This document shows positions 11,616 through 24,100 of a stretch of 64,000 nt of DNA, piece after piece. Below the pieces are notes generated by a model that searched no databases, was not told the DNA's origin, and was given only the letters and a program-made list of their open reading frames with translations. The stretch lies in assembly GCF_003144195.1 (NCBI RefSeq), contig NW_020290005.1:1-64000 (forward strand), in the 5' to 3' direction. Position numbers and translations under genes: made by a program. The DNA comes from Ceraceosorus guamensis (Eukaryota > Basidiomycota > Exobasidiomycetes > Ceraceosorales > Ceraceosoraceae). Position 1 is the stretch's first letter. Each line of letters opens with the position of its first letter.

Positions 11616-12193
11616 ATGGCTGGACCCTCGCACTCCGCGCCTTCCACCAACAGGTGGTACGCGCCCAAGCACAACTTCGCACCGCACAGACCAGCGTTTC
11701 ATCATCGGTGGGGAGCAAAGTTGTTGGGTGGATTCACCGCATTCTTCATCCTGTATAGGATCAAGCAGGATGGTGCTTCTTTAATCGTGAGTTGGATCAC
11801 ATTTCATTTTCACTTGATGGGTGAAGAGGAGGAAGACAAGAGAGGTTGAACAAGGGCGGATAGAGAAGCAAACCGCGTCGGTGCTATCCATGACATTTGG
11901 AAATCTTTGAGGGATCTACCTTGAGACTGACGTAGCTCGAGAAAGAGGACGCTCCGCCAGGCGCATGCGTTCGTCGCTGTGATGGCTCTCTTTTAGGTCT
12001 TCACCTTGGCGTTGTGCAACTACGAGGCGGCCTCCCTAGCTAGAAGCGCCCACTTCCAATGCCGCGCAATGCACCATTTCACGACTGACCTTCCTATTCC
12101 CTTCTCTCTACATCTACAAATTTGCAGGGCCACCACTCTTTCCATGATCATCACGGGGATGACCACGGCCACGGCCACGATGAGCACCACTAG
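11616..12193 (+). CDS. NDUFB2: NADH:ubiquinone oxidoreductase subunit NDUFB2-like
   Basis: A 78-residue accessory subunit of the complex I membrane arm (beta-subcomplex AGGG subunit). Two exons: 11616-11786 and 12128-12193, separated by a 341-nt GT..AG intron in phase 0. One transmembrane span (about residues 33-49, GAKLLGGFTAFFILYRI) leads into YRIKQDG (47-53), the motif shared with plant and fungal NDUFB2. A His/Asp-rich tail (GHHSFHDHHGDDHGHG) resembles the plant protein's histidine-rich end. No cleavable presequence is apparent, as is common for such subunits. The family call rests on the short helix-KQDG-HH pattern, so other tiny complex I subunits remain possible. The intron is the longest in this block. 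Confidence 0.7.
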
Positions 12194-12577
12194 GCCCGGG
12201 CAGTCAACTTCAATAGACCTGTTGCAGAACGCAATGAGATGCGTATCAAGCCATCGGACCTCAATATCAGGGGCCATCAGCCTCGGAGCGGGGGGCTGAC
12301 AGTTTGCAGCCACGAAGGGACAGTCTGTTCAACGTGAAGGGGCAGTCTGTTGAATGCGAAGGGACAATCTGTTCAACGTGATGGGACAGTCTGTAAAACG
12401 TGTTCCTCCGCCAGTTCGGACTAGCAGGGGTGATGAACGATCCCGCAGAATACGGCATTGCAAACGTGGACAATGTGTGCGCAAAGGAACGACAACGCTT
12501 TCGCTCTTGCGAGGTCAAAGTAATGGCGGCGTCTGGTTTGGATATTTGTTGCGAAAACGTATAAAGCATGGTTTGCC
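12194..12577. other. Convergent intergenic with tandem repeat
   Basis: 384 bp between the converging ends of the NDUFB2 and DUF155 genes. It holds the four-copy 22-bp array at 12314-12401 and otherwise nothing recognisable. Confidence 0.6.
12314..12401. repeat. Four-copy 22-bp tandem repeat
   Basis: Units start at 12314, 12336, 12358 and 12380, each beginning GA(A/T)GGG(A/G)CA(G/A)TCTGT. Copies 1 and 3 differ at one position; copies 2 and 4 differ more. It lies between two convergent 3' ends, so it would be present in one or both 3' UTRs. Confidence 0.9.
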
Positions 12578-14678
12578 TTAGCTCCAATAAAGATCGACGA
12601 ACATGGTCGCGATGCCGAGTATGATCTCGAGCACGATGAGGATGATGACCACGATTTCCAGCCATTCGGAATGAGAGCTGGTGACCTGATCTTTGAGTAG
12701 CTGCAGCATATCTTGGAGGACCTCCACGCGAGCATTGAGAAGATCTATGCGCTGTGGAATCTCCAAGTAACTTCGAGCGGCAGAATACAGAGGTTCTGGG
12801 CAAGCGAGCGTTGGCGGTGAAAGGACTGGGGGTCAGGTACCCGAATTATCGACGTGGCCTTTTTGTCACAATTCCGACTTACCCAGATCAGGCTGAGCCC
12901 AGAAGATTTCAGGAGAGTCGACGATAGATCCGACCAAGTGAATGTTCATGCGCAAGATGAAGAGCTGCAAAGTAGGCCGAGCGCAAGGTCAGTCAAGTAT
13001 GATGCCCCTCGACACCGACGCTTCGCACTCACGTGACCGATCTGCTTCATGATCTCCCCAGGTGGCATGCCGATCTTGCCGCTGTCTGCGATGCTTTGCG
13101 GGATGTCCTGATGAAGGTAAGGAGAACATACACATCTTTGGGGTCAGCAAGGCGATCGTGGACGTCAAAGGGTCCAGATTCCGGCGTGCTGGCTCACCTT
13201 TGTGGTGTCGATGGTGTTCTCGATGACACCTTCGAAGAAGCTAATCTTGGTGCTCTGTGCGAGAGCATGCGACAAGGAAAGCTTGGTCATGTAGCTCGAT
13301 CCGCGACGAAGCGTAATCACATCGTTGTAGATCCTTTGGAGGCGCGGAGGGTGTGTGAGCTACACCAAGCTGGTCTGGCATCAAGGTATTGTGAAACTGA
13401 CTCACCGACTGTAGTCCGCAAGGTACCAATTGAGATCTTCAGACTCTACATCTTCTGTCGCCAATCGTTCCACCTCGAAGCGACGAATCTCGCGCAGCAG
13501 ACGCTTCTCTTGCGCGTGCGTCATGCCCCAGATGACGACAGCTGCGAAGATGAAAGCCGCAATGAGCATTTCACAAGGCGGGCTGTCGTCTGCTACGAGT
13601 GCAGAGATGCGAAACTCACTTCCGTACTCCATGAAGAAGACCTCCGGTAGCATCCCCTTGACCGTAAATCTCTCCTGGCGTCTGCGTCGCCTTTCGAAAC
13701 GTTTTCTCTCCCGCTCCTCTTCTTGAACTTCATCGTCCTTGTCCGCTCCCTGGGAGTCTATCAACGTGCCAGAGGTCTGATTGCTCTGCGTTCCATCTCC
13801 GTACGGTGTAGTATTCCTCTCTCCCTGTTGATTGTCTTCGGTTTCATCAGCCAATTCAGGTATGCCGAGCAGATCGCCCGTCCTGCCGAACGCTTTCGCA
13901 GGAGACTTGGGTGCCGCGTGTGCCCCACTATTTGTCGTCGTGCTCCCATATCCATCTCGCACGCCGTGAGGATGCGACGAGATACCGCGTGAGTTGTCGA
14001 GATCGTCGTAGGTGTAGGTTGTATAAACACACTCGTCGAAAGTCATTGGGTTTGTTCGATGAGAAGTCTGGCGAGCTGCTAGCCAGCGGGACAAATCTCG
14101 CATGCGATACGATCTGTCACGCAAAGGGACGATGAAAATGTGTTGAGAGACTGCCTTGAAATCTTCAAGGTGGGGAATTGGCTACTCACGTAGCAGTGCT
14201 GTAAGCGGTGACGCGCGGCAAGCTAGCGCGGGCTCTCCTCGTCAACCTTCTAGCATCTCGCCTCATGCTGCCCTCTGGGATCTGCGCCAGGGATTTGTGT
14301 ACCCTCTCATCCGCCTCTTCTTCATCCTCCTCGCCCTCCTCTTCAGATGAAGAATCTCCATTCTGTCCACCTGCCGCGCCATTGCTTTGACGGGATCGAG
14401 GTCGAGCGGTCTCTTGAGCTGCTGGTTCGCTCGGCAGAATCTTCAGCTTGCCCGTCGCTTTGGTCGAACTGCAGCATGGGTGATAAGCTCGCGCGTCAGC
14501 TGTGCGGTCAGTCGGAGCTAGAGGTTGCCGTCACTCACCGATTGGGCCCGAGACGAGGCTTGCTCTGCGCCTGGCTAGCCTGCTGTGACTGCGAGGAGTA
14601 AGAAGGCAGACCTGCGTTGCTCGAGCTGAATTGCTTGCTTCCGGTCGAGAAGCCGGAGCGATTGGATCGCGAAGACAT
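12578..14678 (-). CDS. DUF155 / RMD1-family membrane protein
   Basis: A member of the DUF155 family (yeast RMD1, RMD8 and YDR282C; S. pombe Sif2/Sif3). The function is poorly defined; mitochondrial relatives affect expression or maintenance of the mitochondrial genome. Eight exons: 14539-14678, 14190-14468, 13620-14113, 13406-13541, 13198-13333, 13033-13107, 12883-12964 and 12578-12795. Every phase closes, giving 519 residues. The first 300 residues are Ser/Arg/acidic and disordered. The DUF155 core begins at PEVFFMEYGTVVIWGM (296-311), continues through EIRRFEVE and LRRGSSYMTKLSLSHALAQS, and reaches a leucine-rich coiled segment (about 463-481). A C-terminal transmembrane helix (about 495-515, IVVIILIVLEIILGIATMF) ends the protein. 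The core is split by short introns that had to be removed to restore VVIWGM. Confidence 0.85.
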
Positions 14679-15431
14679 GATTGATGCGTCTGCGATGCGT
14701 ATGATAGGTTGTTGGATGTCGCGCTCTAATGCGTTGAGCGATCGAAGTCTTCACACGCTCCAGGAACCAATAACGGCGCGCAAGGAAGGTAGAACGGTCA
14801 CCGCGGTGGACGAAGACTTGTGAAGGACTGCCGGCTGCGGCGCAACGATGGAAGGGAGAGCACAAGAAAGGGAGCAGGCTGGAGCAAAGTCCGTTTGTCA
14901 GCATCAAGTCGTTCCAGCTTGAGCCCTTTCGGTTGAATGTGATTTAAGGGGACAAGATGTAATAATGTGGTCGACATCATTCACCATTGGTAATTCGTAA
15001 TTCCAAGAAGTTTGACCTGTGCTGCCTCGCATCGCCGTCGCCGTTCTCAGGGCGACAAACGTGCTCACGGCGACTCCGCGTCTTCACGGCAGCGCGTGCA
15101 TGCTGCAGAGAGAGTCTGCCCCTGCGTGAGCGCAGGCCACTGACCCTCCACCCAGCATGACACTCATCGAGAACATTCTCCGTTTTTGCAGCCCAGTCGA
15201 CCGCATCTCGGTGCTCCGCTTTCCAACGGGATCTTGATGTTTTCGCAAATCTGCTTCTGATGCTTCTGCACCACGACTACGACTGCTGCACCCCTGCTGA
15301 TCATTCTTCGTGAAGCTCGGAGCGAAGCCACAAGGGCTTTGGTATCTACGTCACTGAGGAAGTGCCGGATTCTTTCCCATCTCCGGGTGCAGAGCTTCTG
15401 CGCGAGTCAGACCACGCACGTGAAGGCAGCC
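14679..15431. promoter_or_regulatory. Divergent promoter region, DUF155 / SRR1-like
   Basis: 753 bp between divergent start codons. No open frame worth calling. A stretch near 14938-15005 is more A/T-rich than its surroundings. No specific binding site is asserted. Confidence 0.35.
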
Positions 15432-16563
15432 ATGACGTCGACCCAAGAAGATTCACAAGAGGCGTCAGGGGACTTCACTTTTCAAAAGGTCAGACGAGGT
15501 CGCAAAGGCAAGAGGGGACAAGATGCAGCAAGATCGACGGCTCCATCATTTGCACCTCATCCGCATCCCGAGGACTCGGTGCAAACCATGACTCCGGAGC
15601 AAGCTGCTGCGCTTTTGAGCCGACGAAGAGAGATTGTCCTCGGCAAGCGCAGATTGCTGGATGGTCACGACGCAGACGAAAGGACAATGGTCGCTGTAGC
15701 AGGTGAGTCCCTGAGCAGCTTTTTCAGAGCTGCTCCTCATCCTTCCCTGTACTCTCTGACCGAGTCGCGCGACGCACTGCATCTTGTCACTCACAGAATG
15801 CGTGCGCAAAGCCTTGAGAGACCAAACTGTGGCAGAAGATGAGCGGGGGGCTACCAGTTCACAGAGCGCAGCGCGGTCTACAGATTCATTACGCCCGGCT
15901 CATATCCTTCATCTAGGACTGGGCAGCGTCATAAATAATCGGATTGCTCAGTTCCAGCTTGGATTCCTGCTGCTTCTCAGGGATCAGCTCGGTGGAGAAG
16001 CCTGCAGCGTTCAAGGTTTTGACCCGATTTGGACGAAGGAGGACACAGACTTGCTAGAGTCCTTTGATCTTACATGTCTCTCCAAGAACGAGCAGGGCTC
16101 CTACGTTCTGGAGCAGCCAACGCTCGTGTACATGCCCCACTGCGGTCGATCGCTCTACGAATCGATTCTCCGGGCAAATTGGAGCATCAAAGGTCTTCAT
16201 AATCTGCTGCTCTGTTCGAACGGGTTCGACAAGTATGCACAATTGTCCAACGACCTAAAGAGAGAAGCGCCTTGCATGCACAGGATACTACCCCACCTTC
16301 ACGTCATACCTCTTCCATCCGTACCCGCTCCTAATCATGATTCGCTCAACGACCTCGTTTTTCAGCGTTTTGCTCCGACACTTCAAGCGGCAGAAAGGCA
16401 GTCGCGAGAGGGCAGCGCGAACGCGTCGTCCGTCGACGGCCTTGTCGCGCATATGAGACACACACTATCCCTCGACCCTCCTGTCACGCCATGGAGACCA
16501 GGCTTCTGGGAGCTGCCGCCTCTAGACCCACGGCAACTCGTTAAAGATCCTGAATTACAGTGA
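15432..16563 (+). CDS. SRR1-like domain protein
   Basis: A soluble protein with the SRR1-like domain (Arabidopsis SRR1, yeast BER1), implicated in circadian/light signalling in plants and microtubule stability in yeast. Its biochemical role is unknown. Two exons (15432-15702, 15797-16563) with a 94-nt intron give 345 residues. The ATG at 15432 is the first in frame. The N-terminal 90 residues are basic (KVRRGRKGKRG) and carry a helical AALLSRRREIVLGKRR segment. The domain starts at HILHLGLGS (126-134), then FQLGFLLLLRDQL, FDPIW, PTLVYMPHC (198-206), LYESILRANW and LLLCSNGFDKY. The C-terminus ends in a short Pro-rich FWELPPLDPRQL. It converges on the RhoGAP gene with 327 bp between stops. Confidence 0.8.
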
Positions 16564-16890
16564 CCCTGTCCTGCTATGCTTTGACAGACCGACACGGGTT
16601 TGAGGCCATAGTTCCGACGAGCAAGTGAACATACTCAAAAGGAGCATAGTACAAGACGCACTCCAAATCAGTGTCGATGAGCCGGGGACAGAGCAAAGTG
16701 TTAAAAAAAACAGCTATGCTGCATAGTAAAGCAGCCGCAGGGTGCGTGTGAGTGTGAAGGTGTGGTATCAAGTTGCAAAAGTGGTGCTCGAGAAATTTGA
16801 GAGCACGTCTCAGACCGAGAGTTGAGACGGGCCAAGTAGGTCGTGAAAGCTGCTGAACACAAGCGTGCATCTCTCCAGGAGATCATGTGT
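16564..16890. other. Convergent 3' intergenic
   Basis: 327 bp between the stop codons of the SRR1-like and RhoGAP genes. A short A-rich run (TTAAAAAAAACAG, about 16701-16713) is the only compositional feature. Confidence 0.5.
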
Positions 16891-19800
16891 TCAACGAAGC
16901 GAGTTGAAGATCTCGGGATTTTCAATCATGTCTGGGATAGTAGGCGAGAGGCACGGTCAGCCTGTGACTTGCCATTTCGCAGTGGCTGCGGCACGCCACT
17001 CACACTCGATAGTCATGGCCTTCCCTCCCATGTGTGCGAATTCCTTAGACGGATCTCCAGAGCGCATCAGAGTTGCTATGAAAGAAGGAGTCCAAGGTCA
17101 GCGCAGTGTCGAGCGATGCTCGAGCATATCATTTTTTGGGGCATATCTCACGTCCGAAAACCACGCCTAGATTCCTAGCGGTCATGCGATTCTCTTCGCT
17201 GGACAGCCGCACCCGGTGAAGGTGCTTGATGAGAGCTCGGAGAGTGTTGAAATGCTGACGAGGGAGTTGCTGTACTAAATCTCGTATTTCCGCCTCGCGC
17301 GCGCCTGGATCGCCCTTGAGCTCCGCAGCACGAATGAAGTCTTCATGTAGGTCAAAGGTCAACAAAGGTTCCGGAAGCTCGCGGAAGTAATTCTTCAAGA
17401 CCGAAGTGACTGCAGACACGTCGTTGAAGCGGTCCACATCTTCCAAGTTAAATGGCTGACCGCGCTCGAAGAGCTGGGTAATGACACGCAGCTGTGAAGT
17501 GCCACCTGACTTCCTGTAGATGCCCTCGTAGTCCATGCCTAGATTCGAAAGCAGAACGAAACGGTGAGTAGGCCTGGTCAGATCCTGCCTCTGAATAATC
17601 GAGAACCCGACTCACCCATGGCCTCGACAGCAGAGATGCATTTTTCGACGACAATAGGAACATCTCGACCTTCTGCAGCTGCCTGGTCGACGAGTAGTCT
17701 GCCAAACATTGAGGGCCCCGTTGGCTCGTGAATGTCCTCTCCTCGAGTAAAGGGTTGATTGCACGAGGTGGGCAGACTCTGAAGACACCGCTGATGACAG
17801 GCTTGGCCGCAGAGAGCGCATCGTACTTCCGATTGGCCCCACATACTCTTCTGACACGCAAAGCATCGCAAGGGTCGCAGCGCTGAGAATGGCTGGAATA
17901 AGTGCTCTCGCACCACGATCTCGTTCGATGCGTTGCGAGCATTGTCGCGTCCTTGTTGATGCGCCAAAGAATTTTGGACTGCGGAGGCAGAGCCTTGATA
18001 CTTTTCGGAGCCAGCGCCGCTAGAACCGTTCATCGACTTCGGGGGCACAGGAGGAGACTGACCAAGCGGCATAGATGCAGCAGCGACTGCTACCCTTGCT
18101 GCATCCTGCAATTTCGGCTTCATCCATTTGAACTTCTTCGGTGGCGCTGCCTCTATCTTTGATATTGGCATGACGCGCTGTAGAGACGTTCCCGTTTGAA
18201 TGGTCGTGTCGGAAGCGCTAGCCGAAGCCGATGTCAGGGTGTCCGCGTTAAGAGACGACACGGAAGGAGATCCTGTGCCTAGTTTACCGCCTGGGGATCT
18301 TCCACCAGCTCCAGACATGGCGCGTTCTCGCAGATCTCGTGGCACTGGCGGGAGGTTTTCTCTGAATTGCTGTTGGAATGCCTGCTGATCGGCGCGGACC
18401 TGTGCCGCCTCGACGTTGCGTGTCAGCTGAGTCAGAATGCCATTGAGCTCTTCGTTTCGATGATTGAGGGTTTGCGACTCTTCTAAGAAGACGTCGCGCG
18501 ATTGCTTGAGCTCTTCGATCTCAATCATTAGCGCGTCACGCTCGAAAGTGAGCTCATCGATCTCTTTGCGATACTTCTCCTTGACGCCCTCCAGTCTGAC
18601 GCTCAGGTTCCGCTGAAGATCAGATGCAGATCCGGTTTCCTGCACCTTCAAAGACTCGCCTCCGCTCGACTGCCTCTCTGAGCGCATTGCGACCAGCTCT
18701 GCGACTTCAGCCACGTGTAGATCGCGCTCGGCTGAGAGCTTTGCGATGTCCCGTTCCATACCCTGCAGCGTCGACTTCACCTGGTGAGAACGGCGCTGCA
18801 GATGTTCAGCTTTCTTCTTCTCGGTGGATATCTCAGCAAGCTTTGAAGACTGCTCGACAAGCTTTTTCTTCAGAAGGAGCATTTCGGACTCGGCTTCGAA
18901 TCTCGCCTGCACCTCCGCCTCGTACTCGTCCCGTGCCGATGAGAAGCCACGTGCGGCTGTCTGACTCGCGCGCTGTGAAGCCCACGTTGCCTACAGTCAG
19001 CCTTGTAGTGCAGGGGACATCGCCAAGCAAAACATACCTTCATCTTATCGTAACGATGTTGCAAAGTCTTCATGCGTTCCTTGGTGTCGTCCAGGTCATT
19101 GAGAATCGCTTCGACAAAGGCGGTATCGACGTCCATGCGACCATCCCGAGCCTCCCGCATGGACTCTCGCACCTTAGCTCGTGCATTGTCCGCCCCTTTG
19201 GGGCTTTGCAAAGCACTGGCATCTTCCTCCTCTTCGTCCTTAGATCCCTCTAAGTCGATGTCTGCATTACTATCGGTGCTGCTGCTCCCCTCCTCGCCGA
19301 CTCCGCGAAGAGCTGACACGGCGGGCTCGGCAGATCGGGTCGACGGGACATCGCGGCTATGCTGTCTGGGTGAACGCGTGGCGAGAGGCAATACTTTCTT
19401 GCTCGCAGGCGACTTCCGCAGCGCCTCCAAGGTGCTCTCGTCTGCGTCCCCAAATTTGCCAAAAGAGTCCATGAGGCTGACAAAATCTGGGTCGTAGAAG
19501 CTGAAGGCTTTGGAGAGACGTTCCGAATTGCCTTTCGGAGAGCCGTACGCCACTGTAAGACTATCGGTGGGTGGTGATAAGGTCTGACTGGCCTTAGAGC
19601 CTGAACGACTACGAGGTGCAAAGCTTGTGGCTTGTTCGGTGGACGTCCTCGTTCGATTGGCCGACTCTGCTTCACGCGCTCCATACGTATTCGTAGATGG
19701 GGGTGCGCTGGAAGGTGCGGCGTTTCGATCTTGTATACCTAGTCCAACGCTAGAATTTTTAGAAGGCAAGCGTGCTGTTTGCGAACCATCGTTATTGCTG

Positions 19801-21188
19801 GGGCTGACGTCCAGCAATGTCTCATTACGTATGCTGCTCGAGCCGCTTACGGTCCGCGTATGAGATGAAGCGGCTTTAGCTAATTCCGAAATAATGCCAT
19901 CACCGCTCCCATTAATGTTGTGCTTTGTCCATGTTGCTCCGTCCGCCTGCCCCACCTTGCTCGCACCTGGCGAAACGCCTGAACTCGAACCCTGCAGCCC
20001 GTTCATGTTCCCAGCTGCCGCCGCCGCCCGAAGCTCACGCAGAGTCGGCGCTGCAGGAGGTGCAGTTGGTCTTTTAGAAGGTCCAGCCGAGGCTTTGCCC
20101 TGTGAAGATCCTTGCCACGGGCTGCCTGTCTGCAACTCTCGATGAGTTTCAGAGTCCTGCGTACTCTCGTTAGAATGGGCACGCAGATCGTCTTGAGAAC
20201 TACCTTTGACCCCTTGAGATAAGCCGTCTAGATTGCTTGGCGATGGTGATGCGTGTCCCTGAGCTGACGGAGATCGCAAGTCGTTTGTCGGTGGAGCGGA
20301 GCCCTGCCTATCGCGAGACGACGAAGCCTTGGAGGATTGTTGCTGTTGCTGCTGGTCAGAGTGAAGTCCGGACAATCAGCAGTGCACCACGCGCGCGGTC
20401 GTTGAGAGCAGCAATGCGGACACACCTTGGCCTTGCTGCGCTTGTTGGCGGCGTTTCTCCGGCTTCTTGCCACGCGTTCATTGTGACAGGACATGCAATA
20501 GATGCCCTGACTCGTCTTGGCAAATACAAGCTCTTCAATCGGCGTATGGCAGGACCGGCAAGTGAAGCAAGATGCGTGATACGACTCGTCACCAGTCATG
20601 ATGGCCTGGAGTGGAGGGCCGCTCTAACAGTTAGATGACTGGCCTCGGGCGGAACTTTGGCGGACTCACCTCCTCCATGATGGGCAAGCCGCAAATCTGA
20701 CAGGAGTAATTGCATTGACCACAAATCGGGTGTCCGTCCGATAGCAGTAGAATGTCATCACGATCCGTTGAGACGGGGTTCTGGCATTTGGCGCATCTGA
20801 AGCAGTCGACATGCCATAATTGTGCTCTGAAATGTATGAACGGCATCATTGATGCTGTGATCTCAGTGCCTGCAGCATACATGCACGTGCGCTCTCGTAG
20901 AACCTGGAGCATTTGCTTCTCCGATGTCACTCACGCAAATTGAATCACTCCCTGCTCTGCTGATTCCTCATCGATCATTTTCTTGCAACCTCCGCAAACA
21001 GGTTCCACAAACTCGGAGTCCTCCAAAATGTCTTCAGGGACATCCTCGGGTGCAGCAGGACTCGAAGGCTTGGACGTCATATTCGCTGCTGGACTAGCTG
21101 CGCTAGCATTGCGGTCGCTCGGCTGGCCTCGCTCTTGGCGAAAGCTGGATGCAACGCCGCTCAGAAGGGGTGACGCTACCGCAGCCAT
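16891..21188 (-). CDS. LIM-LIM-coiled coil-C1-RhoGAP protein
   Basis: A large Rho-family GTPase-activating protein that should switch off Rho/Cdc42 at sites of polarised growth. Eight exons (20935-21188, 20670-20826, 20426-20605, 19038-20351, 17616-18990, 17152-17538, 17004-17075, 16891-16931) give 1259 residues. LIM1 (about 65-124) starts CGGC, with HVDCFRCAKC and ICGQC; LIM2 (about 128-183) starts CQIC, with HASCFTCRSC and YCMSC. A Ser-rich disordered linker and a long coiled coil (about 600-800) follow. The C1 zinc finger (about 997-1044) begins HLFQPFSALRPLRC. The RhoGAP domain (about 1060-1250) has the arginine finger R1102 in GIYRKSG, RNLGVVFGPTLMRS, and the final helix IEYMIENPEIF restored by the last two introns. 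LIM+RhoGAP recalls yeast Rga1/Lrg1; the added C1 suggests lipid or diacylglycerol control. Confidence 0.88.
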
Positions 21189-24100
21189 ACTGAGCGAATG
21201 ACCGGGCTAGCGTAACGGCCTGCAATGGTAAGAGACCTCGCGCAGCGGGCTGGCGAGAGGTTGGAAGTAACGCGGGTGCACCTAGGTGGGTAACCGAGCA
21301 GCAACACCCCGCTAGCAAGTCTCCCGTGCCTCTCGAAAGTGTGGCTTGCTGAGGGTGCGGTGACTTCAGCCCGCGTCTGATGGGTACCGAATGGTGATGG
21401 TCGGAGGGGCACCGCCAGGTCAGCACGTCGACCGGGCGAACGTTGGCCGCGGAACAGGATGCACCGCAGAGAGTGCGCCAAGGTGACAAATTGAGAAACG
21501 TATCAGGGGCACCGATACGAGCGGGCTTACGGTTGAGGCTGAGGCTGAGGTCGTGAACGTGGCTATAGCTATGGCTGTGCTTGACCAGCACTTTCAGGAG
21601 GGCCAAAAAGCCTGGGTAGCGAGAGTGATGTGATCAGGATGTGCTCGACGGTAATTCGTGCCAATGAAGCTCTGCTTGTACGGGCTGTCAGATGGCCGTG
21701 ATCAATGTCCATGAGACTCTCTGTTTGAATGACAATCGTGAACGACAACGCTGAATGGTGGATGGATTGGTAGTGAGGAGCAAGACCAGCATGCACTATA
21801 CTACACAAACTGTTGTGTGATGTCTGTTATTGCTTGTTGTCGTCTGCGCCCTTCCCTCGATTGCTGATGCTTATGCACCAGCTGTTATGATGCATCACGG
21901 AAGTATACATGCAGCGAGGCATCAGGCAGCGCCGCGGGAACACGCACGCTTGGACAAGGCCGCACGCGGCGGGCGCCAAGCCAGCAGGAATGAGGCGTGC
22001 AAACCGACTGGTTGCCTGCATATAGCTGTTCAGGCATGGCTGCAGGCATGCAAGCCTGGTGCAGCAGCAGCCCAAGCATGCATGCTTTCTATGCAGCTGA
22101 TTGCGGCAAGATGCGGCAAAGCAGCTGATGGGCAAGGAAGCATGCTGCAGCAGCGATCACGGTATCAAGTTGAATCACCATTAACATTCGTCACCCAGAA
22201 AAAATTGGTGAACAGAGAAGCTAGCGCGAATCGCGAAGTGTGGATTTGGGCGTGCGCAGCAGTCACTATATAGCAACCGTGAACTCACGATCTCAACAAG
22301 TAACTGTATAAGGCTCTTGCATCAAAAGATTATTGAAGCAGGGCGCCTGGGGCCGGTCGCGCTGCGCGGGACGAGTGTGTCCCGGCGCCATACGCACGGA
22401 GCAGGAGCAGCCTGAAGACCGCACCCCGCTATACATCCTCATCACCCACAGCGGCTGAAGGCGGCGCGGCGCCATCGTCAAACGTCCTGCAACGATGGGC
22501 ATCACAGAGGGTGGCGCTGCTTGCGTGCTGTGGATCGGTGCCATCCCTAATCCAAAGCCGACCGAAACACCGATCGAAAAGTGCGGCGGTTCAAACCTAC
22601 CCAAGTCGTTGTTTGTGGCTGCTAGCCACGAAGAGCAAGTCGTGAAGATTGTCGCATGTTGTTGTTGTGTCGCGTCGCTTGCCCGTGACTCTAGACTAAG
22701 TCACCGTAGCAGCGACACACTATCACAGCTTATTTATCGTCGAGGTGTCAGCATTCGATCACACATACGAACGCCTCAGCACGACCTCACGAAAACTTTC
22801 AATATTGCGTCCCAGTTGAGGCGCAGCGTTTTGTGAAAGCATAGAGTGCGAGGTTTGAAATGAAAGCGGAGGCTTGAATACTGGGGACATTCCTGGTTCA
22901 TGATTCGAAATGCTTTACATTCGTTACTTCGCACCTGGCGCGCAGTCGGAAATCGCGATAACAAAAGAGGGACAGCCTCAGGCAGTCGAAGGTCTACCGC
23001 TGCAAAGCTGACGTTACTGCTTGCGACCAAGACCTCCACGTCCAAGCATGTCGAGTGCAGTGGGCCTCCCTCAAGGACCTTGGGGCCAGTCCTTGGCCCC
23101 ACCTCGAACCTAAAGCTGCATCAAGCGGTACCTATATAGGTTCTCATCTGCCAATCAAGAATGAAAGCATTTGTCCTGCGACGGGGGATATGTTTTGGAA
23201 TCTCACGTGTGGCGCCCTGCAAATACCTCATTTCAGCCCGCCAATCAAGAATCAGGCTCGCGCGTCATCAGCATCTCAAGGCCCGCCTCGACCGGCTCGC
23301 TGCTTCCTTGACGCAGACACTCACGCGCGTACGGCACGCCGAGGCGAATCTAAGACCACGACATGCGGATGATAAGGTTCTCAATGCTCACTGCCTTGCC
23401 CTATAGAATGGTGGGCCATGGAAGGCTTTCACTCACGAGTAGCAGCTTTCTCTTGGCGCGCATCGTCTTGGGAATCCTTCGACCAATACAGGCAGATTCA
23501 CGATTGATGATCACGTCTCCGCACGAGATACACGAATGATGAGCATCAAATAAGCCGGTCCGGGGTCCGTGCGCGGAGGACTTAATTGCCGTCGACGAAG
23601 CGTTCGGCAAAGGTTTCAAAGTTCGATGGGCAACCGATCTGGGTTGCGAAGCTCGACGCGCGGTATGGCGAAGAATCCGTCGAAGCACGTACGTACGGCA
23701 CCATGCAGTCGTGAGTGCACACTCGCCCACCTATAGCTGCGACGTCGGGCGCCCTTCGACGCTCACCTTGGCATCGCATCTCGGGCCGGTAAGGGCGCAA
23801 ATGAAGTGACGTGAGCACGAGGCTCATCTGCAGCTGCGCCTTGGTGGCCACTTGCTGGTGACTGTATCACCTCATATGGGCCATGTGCACAGCATGTGTC
23901 ACCGCCGTTGCGGCCATCAAGGGCATATCAATTTGAATATGAGGGTGAGATGCCCACCTATGTGGATAGGCTTACCTTCGCCAAGCTCAACATTCGAGCA
24001 CGAGTCACAGTATGCTCAAACCCTCTCGACTCCTGCTGAGGTCAATCTTGCATCATACCGGCGAAAATACCCAGCATAGCGAAGACGTTAAGCTTGGCTA

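Noticed and set aside
16990-17003. Read-through end of the RhoGAP protein (ECEWRAAATAKWQVTG)
   Set aside because: The GTGAGT at 17003 spliced to 16931 gives IEYMIENPEIF, which matches the final RhoGAP helix far better.
22495-22620. GGTTCAAACC as the T-arm of a tRNA gene
   Set aside because: No matching acceptor, D-arm or anticodon stem could be laid out around it.
23401-23851. Possible minus-strand cysteine-containing secreted protein pieces
   Set aside because: Fragments such as VCTHDCMVPYV are suggestive, but no start with a signal peptide could be joined and splice sites are ambiguous.
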